Source: a virus. From it: 62,149 bases of DNA. How positions within the stretch are numbered: the stretch's first letter is position 1; each line of letters begins with the position of its first letter. A model generated the notes under the pieces. It searched no databases. It saw nothing but the letters and a program-made list of their open reading frames with translations, and had not been told where the DNA came from. The translations under genes and the position numbers were made by a program. Positions 31,361 to 40,510 of this stretch are shown here, piece by piece. Where the stretch lies: positions 1 through 62,149 of the IMG/VR virus record IMGVR_UViG_3300020027_000007, one strand, 5' to 3'.

Positions 31361-32816
31361 CCTTGTCATTGCTAAGGACCGGCTATGGCCTGCATTGAAC
31401 TACCGCCCGCATCCAGGGCAGGTGCCGATTCACAAGAGCTCCGCACGAAACAAGGTGAATGCGGCCGGAAGACGGTTCGGTAAGTCTCAGGTTGGCGGGC
31501 ACGAGCTGACTCCTGAAGCCTACCGGGCATACATGAACCGGGACCTGCTGAAGGAGCTCGGCATCCGGATGGAGTTCTGGATTGTCGGCCCCAACTACAC
31601 CGATGCGGAGAAGGAGTTCCGCGTTATCTACAACGACTGCAAGCGCTTGAAGATGCCGTTCGACCGACCTGGCACTTACAACGACAGTCGCGCGGGAAAC
31701 ATGCAAATCTCGTTGTGGGGCGGCAGCTTTCTCATTCAGGCTAAGAGCGCAGCTCACCCGGAAAGCCTTGTAGGTGAAGGACTTCACGGTGTCGTCATGG
31801 CTGAGGCGGCCAAGATGAAGGCGTCGGTGTGGACCAAGTTCGTACGACCTACCCTCGCCGACTTCAAAGGCTGGTCTTTGTGGAACAGCACACCTGAGGG
31901 CAAGAACCACTTTCACGACATGTGGCAGCTCGGGCAGGACCCGTCCAACCCAGACTGGGAGAGCTGGAAGAACCCCAGTTGGATGAACACCTTCGTGTTT
32001 AGGGGCGGCGCTAGCGATGCAGCGTTAGCTGCTCTCAAGGACAAAGAACACCGGCCTCCGTACAGCCGTGAAGATATCCTTGCCATGGGCATCGATGAAG
32101 AGATCGTCTCCATGTACTACGACCTCGGCCCATTGATGTTCGCTCAGGAAGTTGAATGCTCGTTCAGTGAGTACACCGGGCGCGTGTACTACGACTACGA
32201 CGAGGAAGTCCATGTCAAGACATTGGAGTACAACCCTAGCCGACCGTTGTTCGTGGCAACGGACTATGGCTTCACCAATCCGAACGTCGCTCTCTTCATT
32301 CAGACTGACGTCTTCGATAACGTCTACGTATTGGCTGAGTACTACCAGACGCACCGCACCGACCACGAGTTCGCGACGGATATTCTCGAAGACCCCCGAT
32401 TGGGGCCTTTGGCAAGGGCTGCTTCTCTGCTCTTCCCAGACCCTGAGGACCCCGGTGCATCAGCCGTCCTTTCAAACCAGTGGAAGGTCAACAGCCAAGG
32501 CAACACAGGCGGACCACTGAAGGACCGCATCAACATCATCCGTAGGTGGATGAAGATTCAGAACGTGCACCTGCCGTTCAACCACCCGGAGCGTGTGCCC
32601 AAGCTGTTCATCGATAGGAGCTGTAGGCACCTAATGTACGAGATGGACGCCTACCGCTACCCGCAGGACGCCAGTGAGGTCAAGGAAGCACCGGAGAACC
32701 CACTCAAGAAGGACGACCATGCGCCGGAGGCCTTGAGTCGGTTCTTTGGCGGCTACTATGGAACCAGCGCAATCACCGGCAGGCCTCGTCAGCGGCGAGC
32801 CAAAGTTCAAAGTTAG
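31353..32816 (+). CDS. Terminase large subunit
   Basis: 487 aa from ATG 31353. The packaging ATPase has Walker A AAGRRFGKSQ near 38 and Walker B HGVVMAEAAK near 146, then a motif III-like SLWNSTPEG. The nuclease half has FVATDYGFTNPNVALF (near 302), the first acidic strand of the RNase H fold, and KKDDHAPEALSRF (near 455), a last acidic cluster. It drives DNA into the prohead. Confidence 0.92.
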   Translation: MPSLVIAKDRLWPALNYRPHPGQVPIHKSSARNKVNAAGRRFGKSQVGGHELTPEAYRAYMNRDLLKELGIRMEFWIVGPNYTDAEKEFRVIYNDCKRLKMPFDRPGTYNDSRAGNMQISLWGGSFLIQAKSAAHPESLVGEGLHGVVMAEAAKMKASVWTKFVRPTLADFKGWSLWNSTPEGKNHFHDMWQLGQDPSNPDWESWKNPSWMNTFVFRGGASDAALAALKDKEHRPPYSREDILAMGIDEEIVSMYYDLGPLMFAQEVECSFSEYTGRVYYDYDEEVHVKTLEYNPSRPLFVATDYGFTNPNVALFIQTDVFDNVYVLAEYYQTHRTDHEFATDILEDPRLGPLARAASLLFPDPEDPGASAVLSNQWKVNSQGNTGGPLKDRINIIRRWMKIQNVHLPFNHPERVPKLFIDRSCRHLMYEMDAYRYPQDASEVKEAPENPLKKDDHAPEALSRFFGGYYGTSAITGRPRQRRAKVQS

Positions 32817-32824
32817 GAGCTCGC

Positions 32825-34360
32825 ATGGCTACCGGAGTGTTCACTCCCTACAGCACCATTGCGCCGTACTTCGGCGTCCTCCCGAGCTGGGTTCGCCCTC
32901 AGGACCAGGAGCGCATCGCCAGCTACCAGATGTACGAAGAGATTTATTGGAACAACCCCGAGTCGTTCAAGCTCGTGCTGAGAGGCACGGAGAACAAGGC
33001 GATCTACATCCCCTCGGGCCGCACCATCATCGAGACCGCCAACCGGTATGTCGGCAAGGCATTGCGTTGGCGTCCGCTTGAGAACGCTGGCAGCACGTCC
33101 GACCAGGACAACCTGATGCTTGCCTTCAGCAACCTGTTCATGCGAGAAGCCTTCGCCAGTAAGTACAACTCGAACAAGCGCTTCGGCATGATCCGGGGCG
33201 ACTGGGTGTTCCACGTCACCGGCGACGACCAGAAGGCTGAGGGCGAACGGCTTTCCATTCACGCCGTGGACCCGGCCAGCTACTTCCCCATCTACGAGGA
33301 CGAGCTCGTACTGGGCGGCAACCCGAACCGCATCGTGCGCGTGCACCTCGCCGAGCAGTTCCTGGACACGCTGGGCAAGCTCGGCAGTGTCGGAAAAGCC
33401 TACGTGCGCAGGCAGACGTACAACGTGTTGGAGAACGGGTCCATTGAGAGCAGCACCCTCATTGCTGACCCGGACAAGTGGTTCGACGATGCCAAGGCGG
33501 GCACGCTGTATGAGATCAAGCCGTTCGTCCTGGACCCCCTCATCACCAAAATCCCGGTGTTCCACATCCGCAACTTCGATGAGCCGGGGAACCCCTTTGG
33601 TTCAAGCGAGATGCGGGGCGTGGAGCGGCTCATGGCCGCTATCAACCAGGCCGTAAGCGACACGGATATCGCGTTGGCGTTGGAGGGGCTGGGCATCTAT
33701 ACCACTGAGAGCGGTGGCCCGGTGAACGAAGCCGGTGAGGACGTTGACTGGATTATCGGCCCTGGCCGTGTCATCGAAAACGTCAAGGACTTCAAGCGGG
33801 TCAACGGCATCAGCACCGTAAAGCCCAGCCAGGACCACGTCCTTCTCCTCGACAGGTTTATGAAGGAAGCCTCGGGCACCCCAGACGCAGCGGTCGGCAA
33901 GATCGACGTGCAGGTAGCCGAAAGCGGCATCGCGTTGGCGTTGGAGCTCGCCCCCATCATCAGTAAGGCCACCGAGAAAGACACCATCATTCTGGACACG
34001 TTGGCGCAGATGGCGTACAACATCTCCACGATGTGGTTCCCGGTCTACGAAGGCCTCAACTTCGGAGATGCGCGCCTGCTGCCGGTGCTGAACGAGGCCG
34101 ACAAGCTTCCCAAGAACCGACCTGCCATCATCACTGAAGTGACCACCATGATGATGACGGACCCACCGTTGCTGTCGGCAACAACCGGTCGACAGATTCT
34201 CGCTCAGGAGCTGGGGATTCCCTTTGCCAGCAACGAGTTGACTCTCATCATCCAGGAGCAGGCAGCGCTGCTTGAGGCCGCCCCCTCGGCCTCGGCCTCC
34301 GCAGATGAGGACCGAGTAAACGCGGAGGCTGGAGATGGCAGCTCCGACACCGCTGAATAG
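32825..34360 (+). CDS. Portal protein
   Basis: 511 aa immediately after the terminase, with TTAGGAG upstream. Helix-rich N- and C-terminal regions flank a beta region; segments such as ISTMWFPVYEGLNFGDARLL and the position between terminase and MuF fit the SPP1/HK97-type portal that forms the dodecameric DNA gate. The C-terminus is acidic and Ala/Ser-rich and overlaps the MuF gene. Confidence 0.88.
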   Translation: MATGVFTPYSTIAPYFGVLPSWVRPQDQERIASYQMYEEIYWNNPESFKLVLRGTENKAIYIPSGRTIIETANRYVGKALRWRPLENAGSTSDQDNLMLAFSNLFMREAFASKYNSNKRFGMIRGDWVFHVTGDDQKAEGERLSIHAVDPASYFPIYEDELVLGGNPNRIVRVHLAEQFLDTLGKLGSVGKAYVRRQTYNVLENGSIESSTLIADPDKWFDDAKAGTLYEIKPFVLDPLITKIPVFHIRNFDEPGNPFGSSEMRGVERLMAAINQAVSDTDIALALEGLGIYTTESGGPVNEAGEDVDWIIGPGRVIENVKDFKRVNGISTVKPSQDHVLLLDRFMKEASGTPDAAVGKIDVQVAESGIALALELAPIISKATEKDTIILDTLAQMAYNISTMWFPVYEGLNFGDARLLPVLNEADKLPKNRPAIITEVTTMMMTDPPLLSATTGRQILAQELGIPFASNELTLIIQEQAALLEAAPSASASADEDRVNAEAGDGSSDTAE

Positions 34361-35222
34361 GTACACGAAGGTGCAGCAGGCAACCAATCGTGAGCTTGCT
34401 GCCATGCTCAAAGACGCTGCTGACGAGGCAGAGCGCATGATCCTGCGGCTGGGCAAGAAGAAGGGGTCGGCAGCGGTAGTACGGCGGGCCCAGCTTGGCG
34501 GACTTCTCAAGGAATTGCGCAAGCAGCAGGCGGCTCTCTGGGGATCGGTGTCCAAGGCAACTGAGATGGGGATGTATCGTGCCGGGGAAGCTGCTGCAGA
34601 GGCAGAGATTGCGACGAATCGGTACCTGTTCAACAAAGCAGGCGTCGTCATGGCGGATTTCGACGAGGCTATGCGCATTCAGGCGCAAACTAACATCGCT
34701 CATGTCGTTGCCAGAGGCGCCAATGACATTCCTCTGTCGCGTCAGGTGTACCGCAGCAGTGTGTGGAGCAAGAAGCTTGTTGACAAAGCCATCAACCGTG
34801 CGCTATTGCTGGGTTTTGGCTGGGAAGAGCTTGCAGCCAGCGTCAAGGGGCTTATCAACCCGGCCACTCCAGGAGGTACGGCGTATGCAGCCAAGCGACT
34901 CGCCCGAACGGAGCTGAACAATGCCTTCCATCGCACCCAGATCGACCTCAGAAAAGGGGATCCCTGGTCCGAAGGGTTCCAGTGGCATCTTTCTGGGTCG
35001 CATCCCCGACCTGACAAGTGCAATGACTATGCCAGTGGTGTTCATGTGCGGGGTGGTGAGCCGGGAGTCTTTGGAACTGGCAATGTTCCAGGAAAGCCGC
35101 ACCCGCAATGCCTCTGTTTCCTCACAACGGTGACCATTGGAGTAGATGATTTCATTGACAAGATGGCACGCGGAGATTTCGATAGTTTCATCGAAGAGAA
35201 GATTGATACATACGGCGTTTAG
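34335..35222 (+). CDS. MuF-like head morphogenesis protein
   Basis: 295 aa, ATG with GGAGG upstream, overlapping the portal by 26 bases. The C-terminal domain has LARTELNNAFHRTQ, WHLSGSHPRPDKCNDYASG and GKPHPQCLCFLT, the C...HPxCxC pattern of the phage Mu gpF family. MuF proteins ride in the head and are often fused to toxins; no extra domain is seen here. Confidence 0.87.
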   Translation: MAAPTPLNRYTKVQQATNRELAAMLKDAADEAERMILRLGKKKGSAAVVRRAQLGGLLKELRKQQAALWGSVSKATEMGMYRAGEAAAEAEIATNRYLFNKAGVVMADFDEAMRIQAQTNIAHVVARGANDIPLSRQVYRSSVWSKKLVDKAINRALLLGFGWEELAASVKGLINPATPGGTAYAAKRLARTELNNAFHRTQIDLRKGDPWSEGFQWHLSGSHPRPDKCNDYASGVHVRGGEPGVFGTGNVPGKPHPQCLCFLTTVTIGVDDFIDKMARGDFDSFIEEKIDTYGV

Positions 35223-35226
35223 TCGG

Positions 35227-35256
35227 TCTTTGTTCCTCCTTTTCTATGTGTAGAAT
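35227..35256 (+). promoter_or_regulatory. Possible promoter before scaffold gene
   Basis: TCTTTG (35227-35232), 18 bases, TAGAAT (35251-35256), in a pyrimidine-rich gap after MuF. The spacing and -10 box match the right-arm promoters; the -35 box is poor. It could boost scaffold and capsid expression. Confidence 0.35.
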
Positions 35257-35292
35257 GTCTTCCAAGCAGCCAACACATTCCTGGAGGACACC

Positions 35293-36096
35293 GTGAGTCA
35301 GAGGCTCGCGCAAGACGCCATCGAAACAAGGGTTCCAGTCCGACACTCCAACGACTGGTTCTCATTCCCCTTGTTCTTCCACCCGAAGACCGGGCGACCG
35401 ATCTTCCCGGTGGGTGGCGCATCCCCTGACGACGACGGCGGAGAAGGTGGCACCGGTGGTGCTGGCGGAACCGGCGGGTCGGGCTCTGAGGGCCAAGGTG
35501 GGGAAGGCGGTACCGGCAGTGGTGATGCTGGTGCCGGAGGCAACAAAGACGGTGACGACGGCAAGAAGGTCGTCACCAAAGAAGAGTACGACAAGATCAT
35601 GGAGCGCATGCAGGCTGCCGACCGTAACCGGGCGGCCGTCGAGAAGCAGCTGAAAGAGCTGCAGGAGAAGGACCTGACGGAGCAGGAGAAGGTCCTCAAG
35701 CGCGTTCCGGAGCTTGAAGCAACGGTGGCCGAACTCACCACCGAGAACAAGGGGCTCAAGGCAAAGGTCGCCTTCCTGGGTCTCGACGGGTTCTCGTGGC
35801 ACGAGCCGGACATCGCCCTCGGTCAGGTGGACCTCAGCGAGGTTCTCAAGGACGACGGCGAGACCATCGACAAGGCTAAGCTCAAGAAGGAAGCGGAACG
35901 TCTCGCCAAAGACAAGCCCTTCTTGGTCAAGGCTGTGAAGGATGACGACAAGGGTGGCAAGGGTGGCTCGAACGGTGCCGGTGGCAACGGTCAAGGCTCC
36001 AGTGGTTCCGGCGTCGGCAGTGGCACGGGCGGTGCGGGCAGCAACAGCGGCCTCTCCGACGAAGCGCTGCGCAAGAAGTACCCAGCCCTGAACTAG
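35293..36096 (+). CDS. Scaffolding protein
   Basis: 267 aa from GTG 35293 with CTGGAGG upstream. A Gly/Ser-rich segment (about 40-90), a long coiled coil (about 95-160, EEYDKIMERMQAADRNRAAV) and a second Gly/Asn-rich tail give the low-complexity, highly helical layout of actinophage capsid scaffolds. Position between MuF and the capsid genes supports this. Confidence 0.82.
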   Translation: MSQRLAQDAIETRVPVRHSNDWFSFPLFFHPKTGRPIFPVGGASPDDDGGEGGTGGAGGTGGSGSEGQGGEGGTGSGDAGAGGNKDGDDGKKVVTKEEYDKIMERMQAADRNRAAVEKQLKELQEKDLTEQEKVLKRVPELEATVAELTTENKGLKAKVAFLGLDGFSWHEPDIALGQVDLSEVLKDDGETIDKAKLKKEAERLAKDKPFLVKAVKDDDKGGKGGSNGAGGNGQGSSGSGVGSGTGGAGSNSGLSDEALRKKYPALN

Positions 36097-36136
36097 GTCT
36101 GGCCCTCAGAGCTCAACGAAAGAAGGTGAACTCCGA

Positions 36137-36538
36137 ATGGCACGTTACGACAAGTACGAGCCGTTGTCCGGTGGTCATCGCGCTCCCCTCGCTGCTGATT
36201 GGCTCGAAGCCGACCTGAACAAGGTCATTGGCGTCGGCCTGAACGGCAGCGGGCAGGTTGTCAAGGGAGCCGGTAACACTGGAGTCATCGGCGCGCTCGT
36301 CCTGACGAAGATCGTCAAGGCGGGCAAGGTGGTCGACGTCATGCAGGACGGCGAGATCGTCGAGATGAACATCAACCACGCCGGTATCGTTGCCGGTACC
36401 AACTACTACTTCGACGCGGCGGGTGCCTTGACGGCAGTTGTCCCGGCGTCCGGAGTCAACGGGGTTCGCGCCGGGTACACGTGTGAGGCCACTCGCCTCA
36501 TCGTCCGTTGCGGCTTCACCCAGGGAGCTGGTCTGTGA
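36137..36538 (+). CDS. Head decoration/capsid-stabilising protein
   Basis: 133 aa, small beta-rich protein between scaffold and major capsid. VLTKIVKAGKVVDVMQDGEI and NHAGIVAGTNYYFDAAGALT resemble DUF2190-type decoration proteins. Its TGA overlaps the capsid ATG. Confidence 0.7.
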   Translation: MARYDKYEPLSGGHRAPLAADWLEADLNKVIGVGLNGSGQVVKGAGNTGVIGALVLTKIVKAGKVVDVMQDGEIVEMNINHAGIVAGTNYYFDAAGALTAVVPASGVNGVRAGYTCEATRLIVRCGFTQGAGL

Positions 36539-37803
36539 TGACGAACCTCATCCTGAACCGCACCCAGCCGCTGTTGATGAACAACACCCACGAGTACGGA
36601 GCCGTTGCCTCCGGCCACGTCAACGTTCTCCGGGATGCTCGCCTGCGCAAGCAGCTCGGGCTCATCATGCCCATCGCCGGTGGTGACCGTGGTTACGCCA
36701 CTGAGGGTGACGTTATCACCCAGACCGTCGACGGCGTGCAGCTGAACAACATCTGGGCGGAGTTCCAGGCGACGTTGGCCATCCAGAACGCGGAGCGCAA
36801 CACCCTGGTCTCGTTCCTGACCTACGGGGTCAACGAGCCCATCGTCACTGTGCCGCAGTTCGGTGGCGGTGAGGACTTCGAGATTGCGTCGGAGTTCGGT
36901 GTGCCGAAGTCGGTTCGGCCGCACTCCTCGTACTTCCAGATGGGCTTCGACTTCGAGTGGTACGACATCGCTACTCGGTTCACCTGGAAGTTCTTGGCCG
37001 AGGCCAACAGTTCTCAGGTGGAGTCCATCCACCAGTCCGTTCTGGAAGCCGACAACCGGTTGATCTTCAACGAGATCATGCGGACGCTGTTCCGCAACAC
37101 CAACCGCAGCGTCGATATTCAGCAGCGCGCCTACAACGTGTACGCCTTCTACAACAACGACGGCACGGTGCCGCCGACGTACAAGACGAACGTGTTCGAC
37201 GGCACGCACAACCACTACCTCGTGAACAACTTCGCCACGGTGCGATCCACCGATATCGATGTCCTGTTCTCCATGGTAGAGCACCACGGCTACTCGCGTG
37301 CCAACGGTGCCGAGGTCGTCATGATGGTCAACCGGGCCGAGGCGGACATCATCCGCACGTTCCGTACGGCTCTCACCGGCGGCACGGCTAAGTACGACTT
37401 CATCCCCGCGACCAACACCTCCACGTTCTTGCTCCCGGCAACGTTCATCACCTCCACGGTGAACGGTGTTCGGCCGAGCCCGACGCTGCGAGGCATGAAC
37501 GTCATCGGCTCGTACGGAGACGTTCTGGTCATCGAGGAGCCGTACATCCCGGCTGGCTACATGGTGATGTTCGCCACGGGCGGTCAGGACAGCCTCACCA
37601 ACCCCATCGGCATCCGCGAGCACGCTCGCGCGGAGCTGCACGGCCTGCGTATCGTCAAGGGTCGCGAGCCCGACTACCCGCTGCAGGACTCGTACTACCA
37701 GCGCGGTTTCGGTACCGGTATTCGCCAGCGCGGAGCCGGAGCGATCATGCAGATCAAGGTCGGCGCGGCAAACAGCTACGCCATCCCGGCTCAGTACGTC
37801 TGA
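36538..37803 (+). CDS. Major capsid protein
   Basis: 421 aa from ATG 36538, inside the head operon after scaffold and decoration genes. The sequence has beta-strand and helix segments of an HK97-like fold, e.g. VHNHYLVNNFA-like loops and a C-terminal ARAELHGLRIVKGREPDYPL. Codons are strongly G/C-ended, as expected for a highly expressed gene. A terminator-like hairpin follows at 37818-37847. Confidence 0.87.
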   Translation: MTNLILNRTQPLLMNNTHEYGAVASGHVNVLRDARLRKQLGLIMPIAGGDRGYATEGDVITQTVDGVQLNNIWAEFQATLAIQNAERNTLVSFLTYGVNEPIVTVPQFGGGEDFEIASEFGVPKSVRPHSSYFQMGFDFEWYDIATRFTWKFLAEANSSQVESIHQSVLEADNRLIFNEIMRTLFRNTNRSVDIQQRAYNVYAFYNNDGTVPPTYKTNVFDGTHNHYLVNNFATVRSTDIDVLFSMVEHHGYSRANGAEVVMMVNRAEADIIRTFRTALTGGTAKYDFIPATNTSTFLLPATFITSTVNGVRPSPTLRGMNVIGSYGDVLVIEEPYIPAGYMVMFATGGQDSLTNPIGIREHARAELHGLRIVKGREPDYPLQDSYYQRGFGTGIRQRGAGAIMQIKVGAANSYAIPAQYV

Positions 37804-37817
37804 GTCACCGGCTGATA

Positions 37818-37847
37818 GGGGCTCGGCGCAACGACTGGTCGAGCCCC
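37818..37847 (+). terminator. Hairpin after the major capsid gene
   Basis: GGGGCTCG (37818-37825) pairs with CGAGCCCC (37840-37847), then TTAG. Probably an attenuator that lowers read-through from capsid into connector genes. Confidence 0.6.
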
Positions 37848-37881
37848 TTAGTCAGAAGCGTTACTGAGAAGGGAGAAACAC

Positions 37882-38478
37882 GTGAAGGACGACGGTACTT
37901 TCGAACTCGGCGAGAAGCTGAGCGAAGACGACCACGCGCACCTTCGGGCGCGCTGGGACGTCACCGGTCTCCAGCGGAACGCTCAGAACCTTGGCGTCTC
38001 GCCGGAGGTTGCCATCAACGCGCAGTTCTGGACGTACGACGAGTACGAGTCGGCGCTGGAGTCGGCCAAGGACCAGGAGCCTGCTGAGCAGCCGCAGAAC
38101 CCGGAGGCTGCACCGGGCGGCACTGCCGACCCCGTCGGCGGTTCTATCGGTGACCGGCAGGTAGCTGGCCTGACTGAGCCGGTGCCGGTAGCCCCCGGAT
38201 CTGCTACCCCGTTGGGTTCTCAGGGTGTCGAAGGGGTGCCGGGAGACTTCACCAGCCCGCGTTCCTTCGCCGACCCGGAGCTCGCGGGCAAGCAGTACGA
38301 GGACTGGACCAAGGACCAGCTCATCGCCGAAATCAACAAGCGCAACGCCGACCGTGTCGGCGACGACGACTACGCCGACGACGAGCCGATGGTTGTCACC
38401 GGCAACAAGGCTGACCTCGTGGCTCGCCTCACCGAGGACGACGAAGCCGACGCGCCCGTCGAGGGCGAGTCCGAGTAA
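37882..38478 (+). CDS. Hypothetical structural protein with HeH/LEM-like C-terminus
   Basis: 198 aa from GTG 37882 with AAGGGAG upstream. N-terminal ~60 residues are helical, then a Pro/Gly/Gln linker, then a helix-extended-helix-like module (WTKDQLIAEINKRN...VTGNKADLVARL) as found in Rho N-terminal and HeH domains. Such proteins sit between capsid and connector genes in many actinophages. Confidence 0.68.
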   Translation: MKDDGTFELGEKLSEDDHAHLRARWDVTGLQRNAQNLGVSPEVAINAQFWTYDEYESALESAKDQEPAEQPQNPEAAPGGTADPVGGSIGDRQVAGLTEPVPVAPGSATPLGSQGVEGVPGDFTSPRSFADPELAGKQYEDWTKDQLIAEINKRNADRVGDDDYADDEPMVVTGNKADLVARLTEDDEADAPVEGESE

Positions 38479-38485
38479 CTGAACC

Positions 38486-38532
38486 GGCAGTGGGGCGAGC
38501 CTCCTGTTGGCCTGCCCGCTCGTCCCACTGCC
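38486..38532 (+). terminator. Long GC-rich hairpin between head genes
   Basis: GGCAGTGGGGCGAGC (38486-38500) pairs with GCTCGTCCCACTGCC (38518-38532), 15 bp with one G-T. No U-run follows, so it may attenuate transcription or protect the RNA. Confidence 0.6.
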
Positions 38533-38551
38533 TACTCGAAGGAGCTTGCTC

Positions 38552-38896
38552 ATGGCAACTGCTGCAGAGATCGCCTACGTTCGCGAGCTCATTAACGAGC
38601 CAGACGAGAACGGCGCATGGCCCGACGACCGCATCGACGCGTTCATTGAGGCCAACCGGCAGGCCGACGGAACCATCAACCTGAAGTTGCCCGCCTCTGA
38701 CATTTGGGGTGTGAAGGCAACTACCTTCAGCCAGCTCGTGGACGTCTCCGAGTCCGGCAGCAGTCGTAAGATGAGCGACTTGCTCAAGAACGCTCTCCTG
38801 CTGCAGAAGTCGCTGCGGGATGGAGCCGAGACCCCGCCGGATATCCTTGACCCGTTGGCAGATCGACCGCAAACAAGAGCCATCGTGCGCCCATGA
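38552..38896 (+). CDS. Head-tail adaptor/connector protein
   Basis: 114 aa from ATG 38552 with AAGGAG upstream. Small helical protein (EIAYVRELINEPDENGAWPD...RKMSDLLKNALLLQKSL) in the position of gp6/gp15-type connectors that extend the portal. Sequence-based support is modest. Confidence 0.65.
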   Translation: MATAAEIAYVRELINEPDENGAWPDDRIDAFIEANRQADGTINLKLPASDIWGVKATTFSQLVDVSESGSSRKMSDLLKNALLLQKSLRDGAETPPDILDPLADRPQTRAIVRP

Positions 38897-38991
38897 AAAG
38901 CCTCATGTGCATGGCGTGCCTTCGTTGCCGGTACTCCCCAGTTCATGGAGTGGCTCGGCTGCTCGGTATGTGCCCAGGAGACAAGCGATGA
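38893..38991 (+). CDS. Tiny Cys-rich protein
   Basis: 32 aa, bounded by ATGA overlaps on both sides (38893-38896 and 38988-38991). It carries CMACLRC and a later MCPG, which with the intervening His could make a zinc knuckle. Its tight fit in the connector operon argues it is translated. Confidence 0.6.
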   Translation: MKSLMCMACLRCRYSPVHGVARLLGMCPGDKR

Positions 38992-39365
38992 GTGCGCAGG
39001 CTGACGAGCTCACGTACATGCGCATTCAGACGGCTGCTTTCATCGCCGCTGACGTCAAGGCCATTTCGTTGCATCGGACAATTACTACTCCGAATGGCAG
39101 CGGTGGATACACCACCGCCGAAGGGGCGGCAACGACCGCTCAGGACCTTCGCCTCATTCCCCAGCACGGCAACATGAGCCCGGAGCGAACAACGCTGGAC
39201 GGCGAAGCTGCTCAGCCCAATTACATTCTTCTCGGGAACTACGACGCGGATATCCAGCGTTGGGACACCTTCACGGACCAGGGTCGCCGCTATCAGGTGC
39301 TCTTCGTTCATGAGAAGGCGTCTTACGAGAAGAAGGGCGAGGTCTTGTATCTTGGCGAATCCTAG
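38988..39365 (+). CDS. Head-tail stopper-like protein
   Basis: 125 aa. Beta-rich (YILLGNYDADIQRWDTFTDQ, RRYQVLFVHEK), third in the connector series, matching the size and place of gp16/FII-type head completion proteins. Assignment mainly by synteny. Confidence 0.65.
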   Translation: MSAQADELTYMRIQTAAFIAADVKAISLHRTITTPNGSGGYTTAEGAATTAQDLRLIPQHGNMSPERTTLDGEAAQPNYILLGNYDADIQRWDTFTDQGRRYQVLFVHEKASYEKKGEVLYLGES

Positions 39366-39792
39366 GGTCCGAATCAAAGGCGTGAAGATGCGCAACACCG
39401 GGCAGCAAGCCCAAGGTGCCAAGCAGTTCGCGCGCTTCACCCTTGATGAAGACACCTTGACGCCAACAATCAAGGCATTGCCCAAGGTGATTGACGGAAT
39501 CATCGCCTTGACGATGCGGTATTACGAGCCGCGCATGGAGAACCACGCCAAAATCAACGCCGTGTGGACTGACCGAACCACGAATGCTCGAAACGGGCTC
39601 GCGGCAAGGAGCGGTCGCACTACGGACGTGCACTACATCGTGCTTTTCCACTCAGTTCCCTACGGCATCCACCTAGAGACAATACAGCAGGGTCGCTTCG
39701 CCATCATTATGCCGACAATTGATAAGTTCGGACCCGAGATCATGAGTACCTTCCAGAAGATTCTCGACAAGCGATTCCCGGGGGCATCATGA
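39352..39792 (+). CDS. HK97 gp10-like neck/minor tail protein
   Basis: About 146 aa from TTG 39352; ATG 39388 is an alternative. The pattern ARSGRTTDVHYIVLFHSVPYGIHLE and the final helix (IMSTFQKILDKRF) matches HK97 gp10-family proteins. Located between stopper and tail terminator as expected. Confidence 0.72.
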   Translation: MANPRVRIKGVKMRNTGQQAQGAKQFARFTLDEDTLTPTIKALPKVIDGIIALTMRYYEPRMENHAKINAVWTDRTTNARNGLAARSGRTTDVHYIVLFHSVPYGIHLETIQQGRFAIIMPTIDKFGPEIMSTFQKILDKRFPGAS

Positions 39793-40181
39793 GGAAAGCT
39801 GTTCATCACCTGCTGACGACTGACCCCACCCTCCTCGGCCTCCTGCCCGCAGACCGATGGTTAGAACGCGGTGCAGTGAAGGACTCCCAACACACCCCGT
39901 TTGCCGTTCTGGCATGGCAAGGCACGACGCCTAGGGGCCGTGGTTTGCTGGGCACGCCTCGGCTCACCATTTGGGTGTATCAGGCACGCGGCAGCTACGA
40001 CCTCATTGACAAAGTGCTCAAGCGTTGCACTGTCGTTCTGGAAGCTGTCGAGCAATATGTCTGGGAAGACGAACGCATTGCTCAAGCTGATTTCGAGGGA
40101 AGTTCAGTGGACTTGTACGACGAGTTGTACAAGGCAAATGCTCGAAATGCTGGGTACCGCGTAATCGGTTCTGGCCTGTAG
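39789..40181 (+). CDS. Tail terminator protein
   Basis: 130 aa, ATGA overlap with the gp10-like gene. The alpha/beta pattern LTIWVYQARGSYDLIDKVLK and a late GYRVIGSGL fit tail terminators, which cap the tail tube. Synteny before the tail tube gene supports this. Confidence 0.7.
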   Translation: MRKAVHHLLTTDPTLLGLLPADRWLERGAVKDSQHTPFAVLAWQGTTPRGRGLLGTPRLTIWVYQARGSYDLIDKVLKRCTVVLEAVEQYVWEDERIAQADFEGSSVDLYDELYKANARNAGYRVIGSGL

Positions 40182-40209
40182 AATTCTTCCAATAGGGAGG
40201 AGGGAAACC

Positions 40210-40506
40210 ATGGTAAAGGCAAGTGCGAACTCCGTTGCCACGAGCAACGAGGATGTAGCAGATGAGCCGACCGGTTCGCGTGTCATCGCGGAGTGGATCG
40301 GAGATGCTGCTTCTCCTCGCATCAAGGGCAGTACGTCTCGCGAGCTGACGAAGGCTCAGGTCAAGGACGGGCTGTTGATGACGTTGACACGCGACCTGAC
40401 TTGGACGCATGCGACGGCATACCGCGCCGACGTCACCGACGAGTCGGACGCGTTCAAGGACTGGCTGCACGAGCAGAAGGAGTTCAAGGTCACCGAGGAG
40501 GACTGA
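40210..40506 (+). CDS. Small tail-region protein
   Basis: 98 aa with GGGAGGAGGG upstream. Contains TGSRVIAEWIGDAASPRIKG and a charged C-terminus. No family recognised. Confidence 0.6.
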   Translation: MVKASANSVATSNEDVADEPTGSRVIAEWIGDAASPRIKGSTSRELTKAQVKDGLLMTLTRDLTWTHATAYRADVTDESDAFKDWLHEQKEFKVTEED

Positions 40507-40510
40507 TGCC

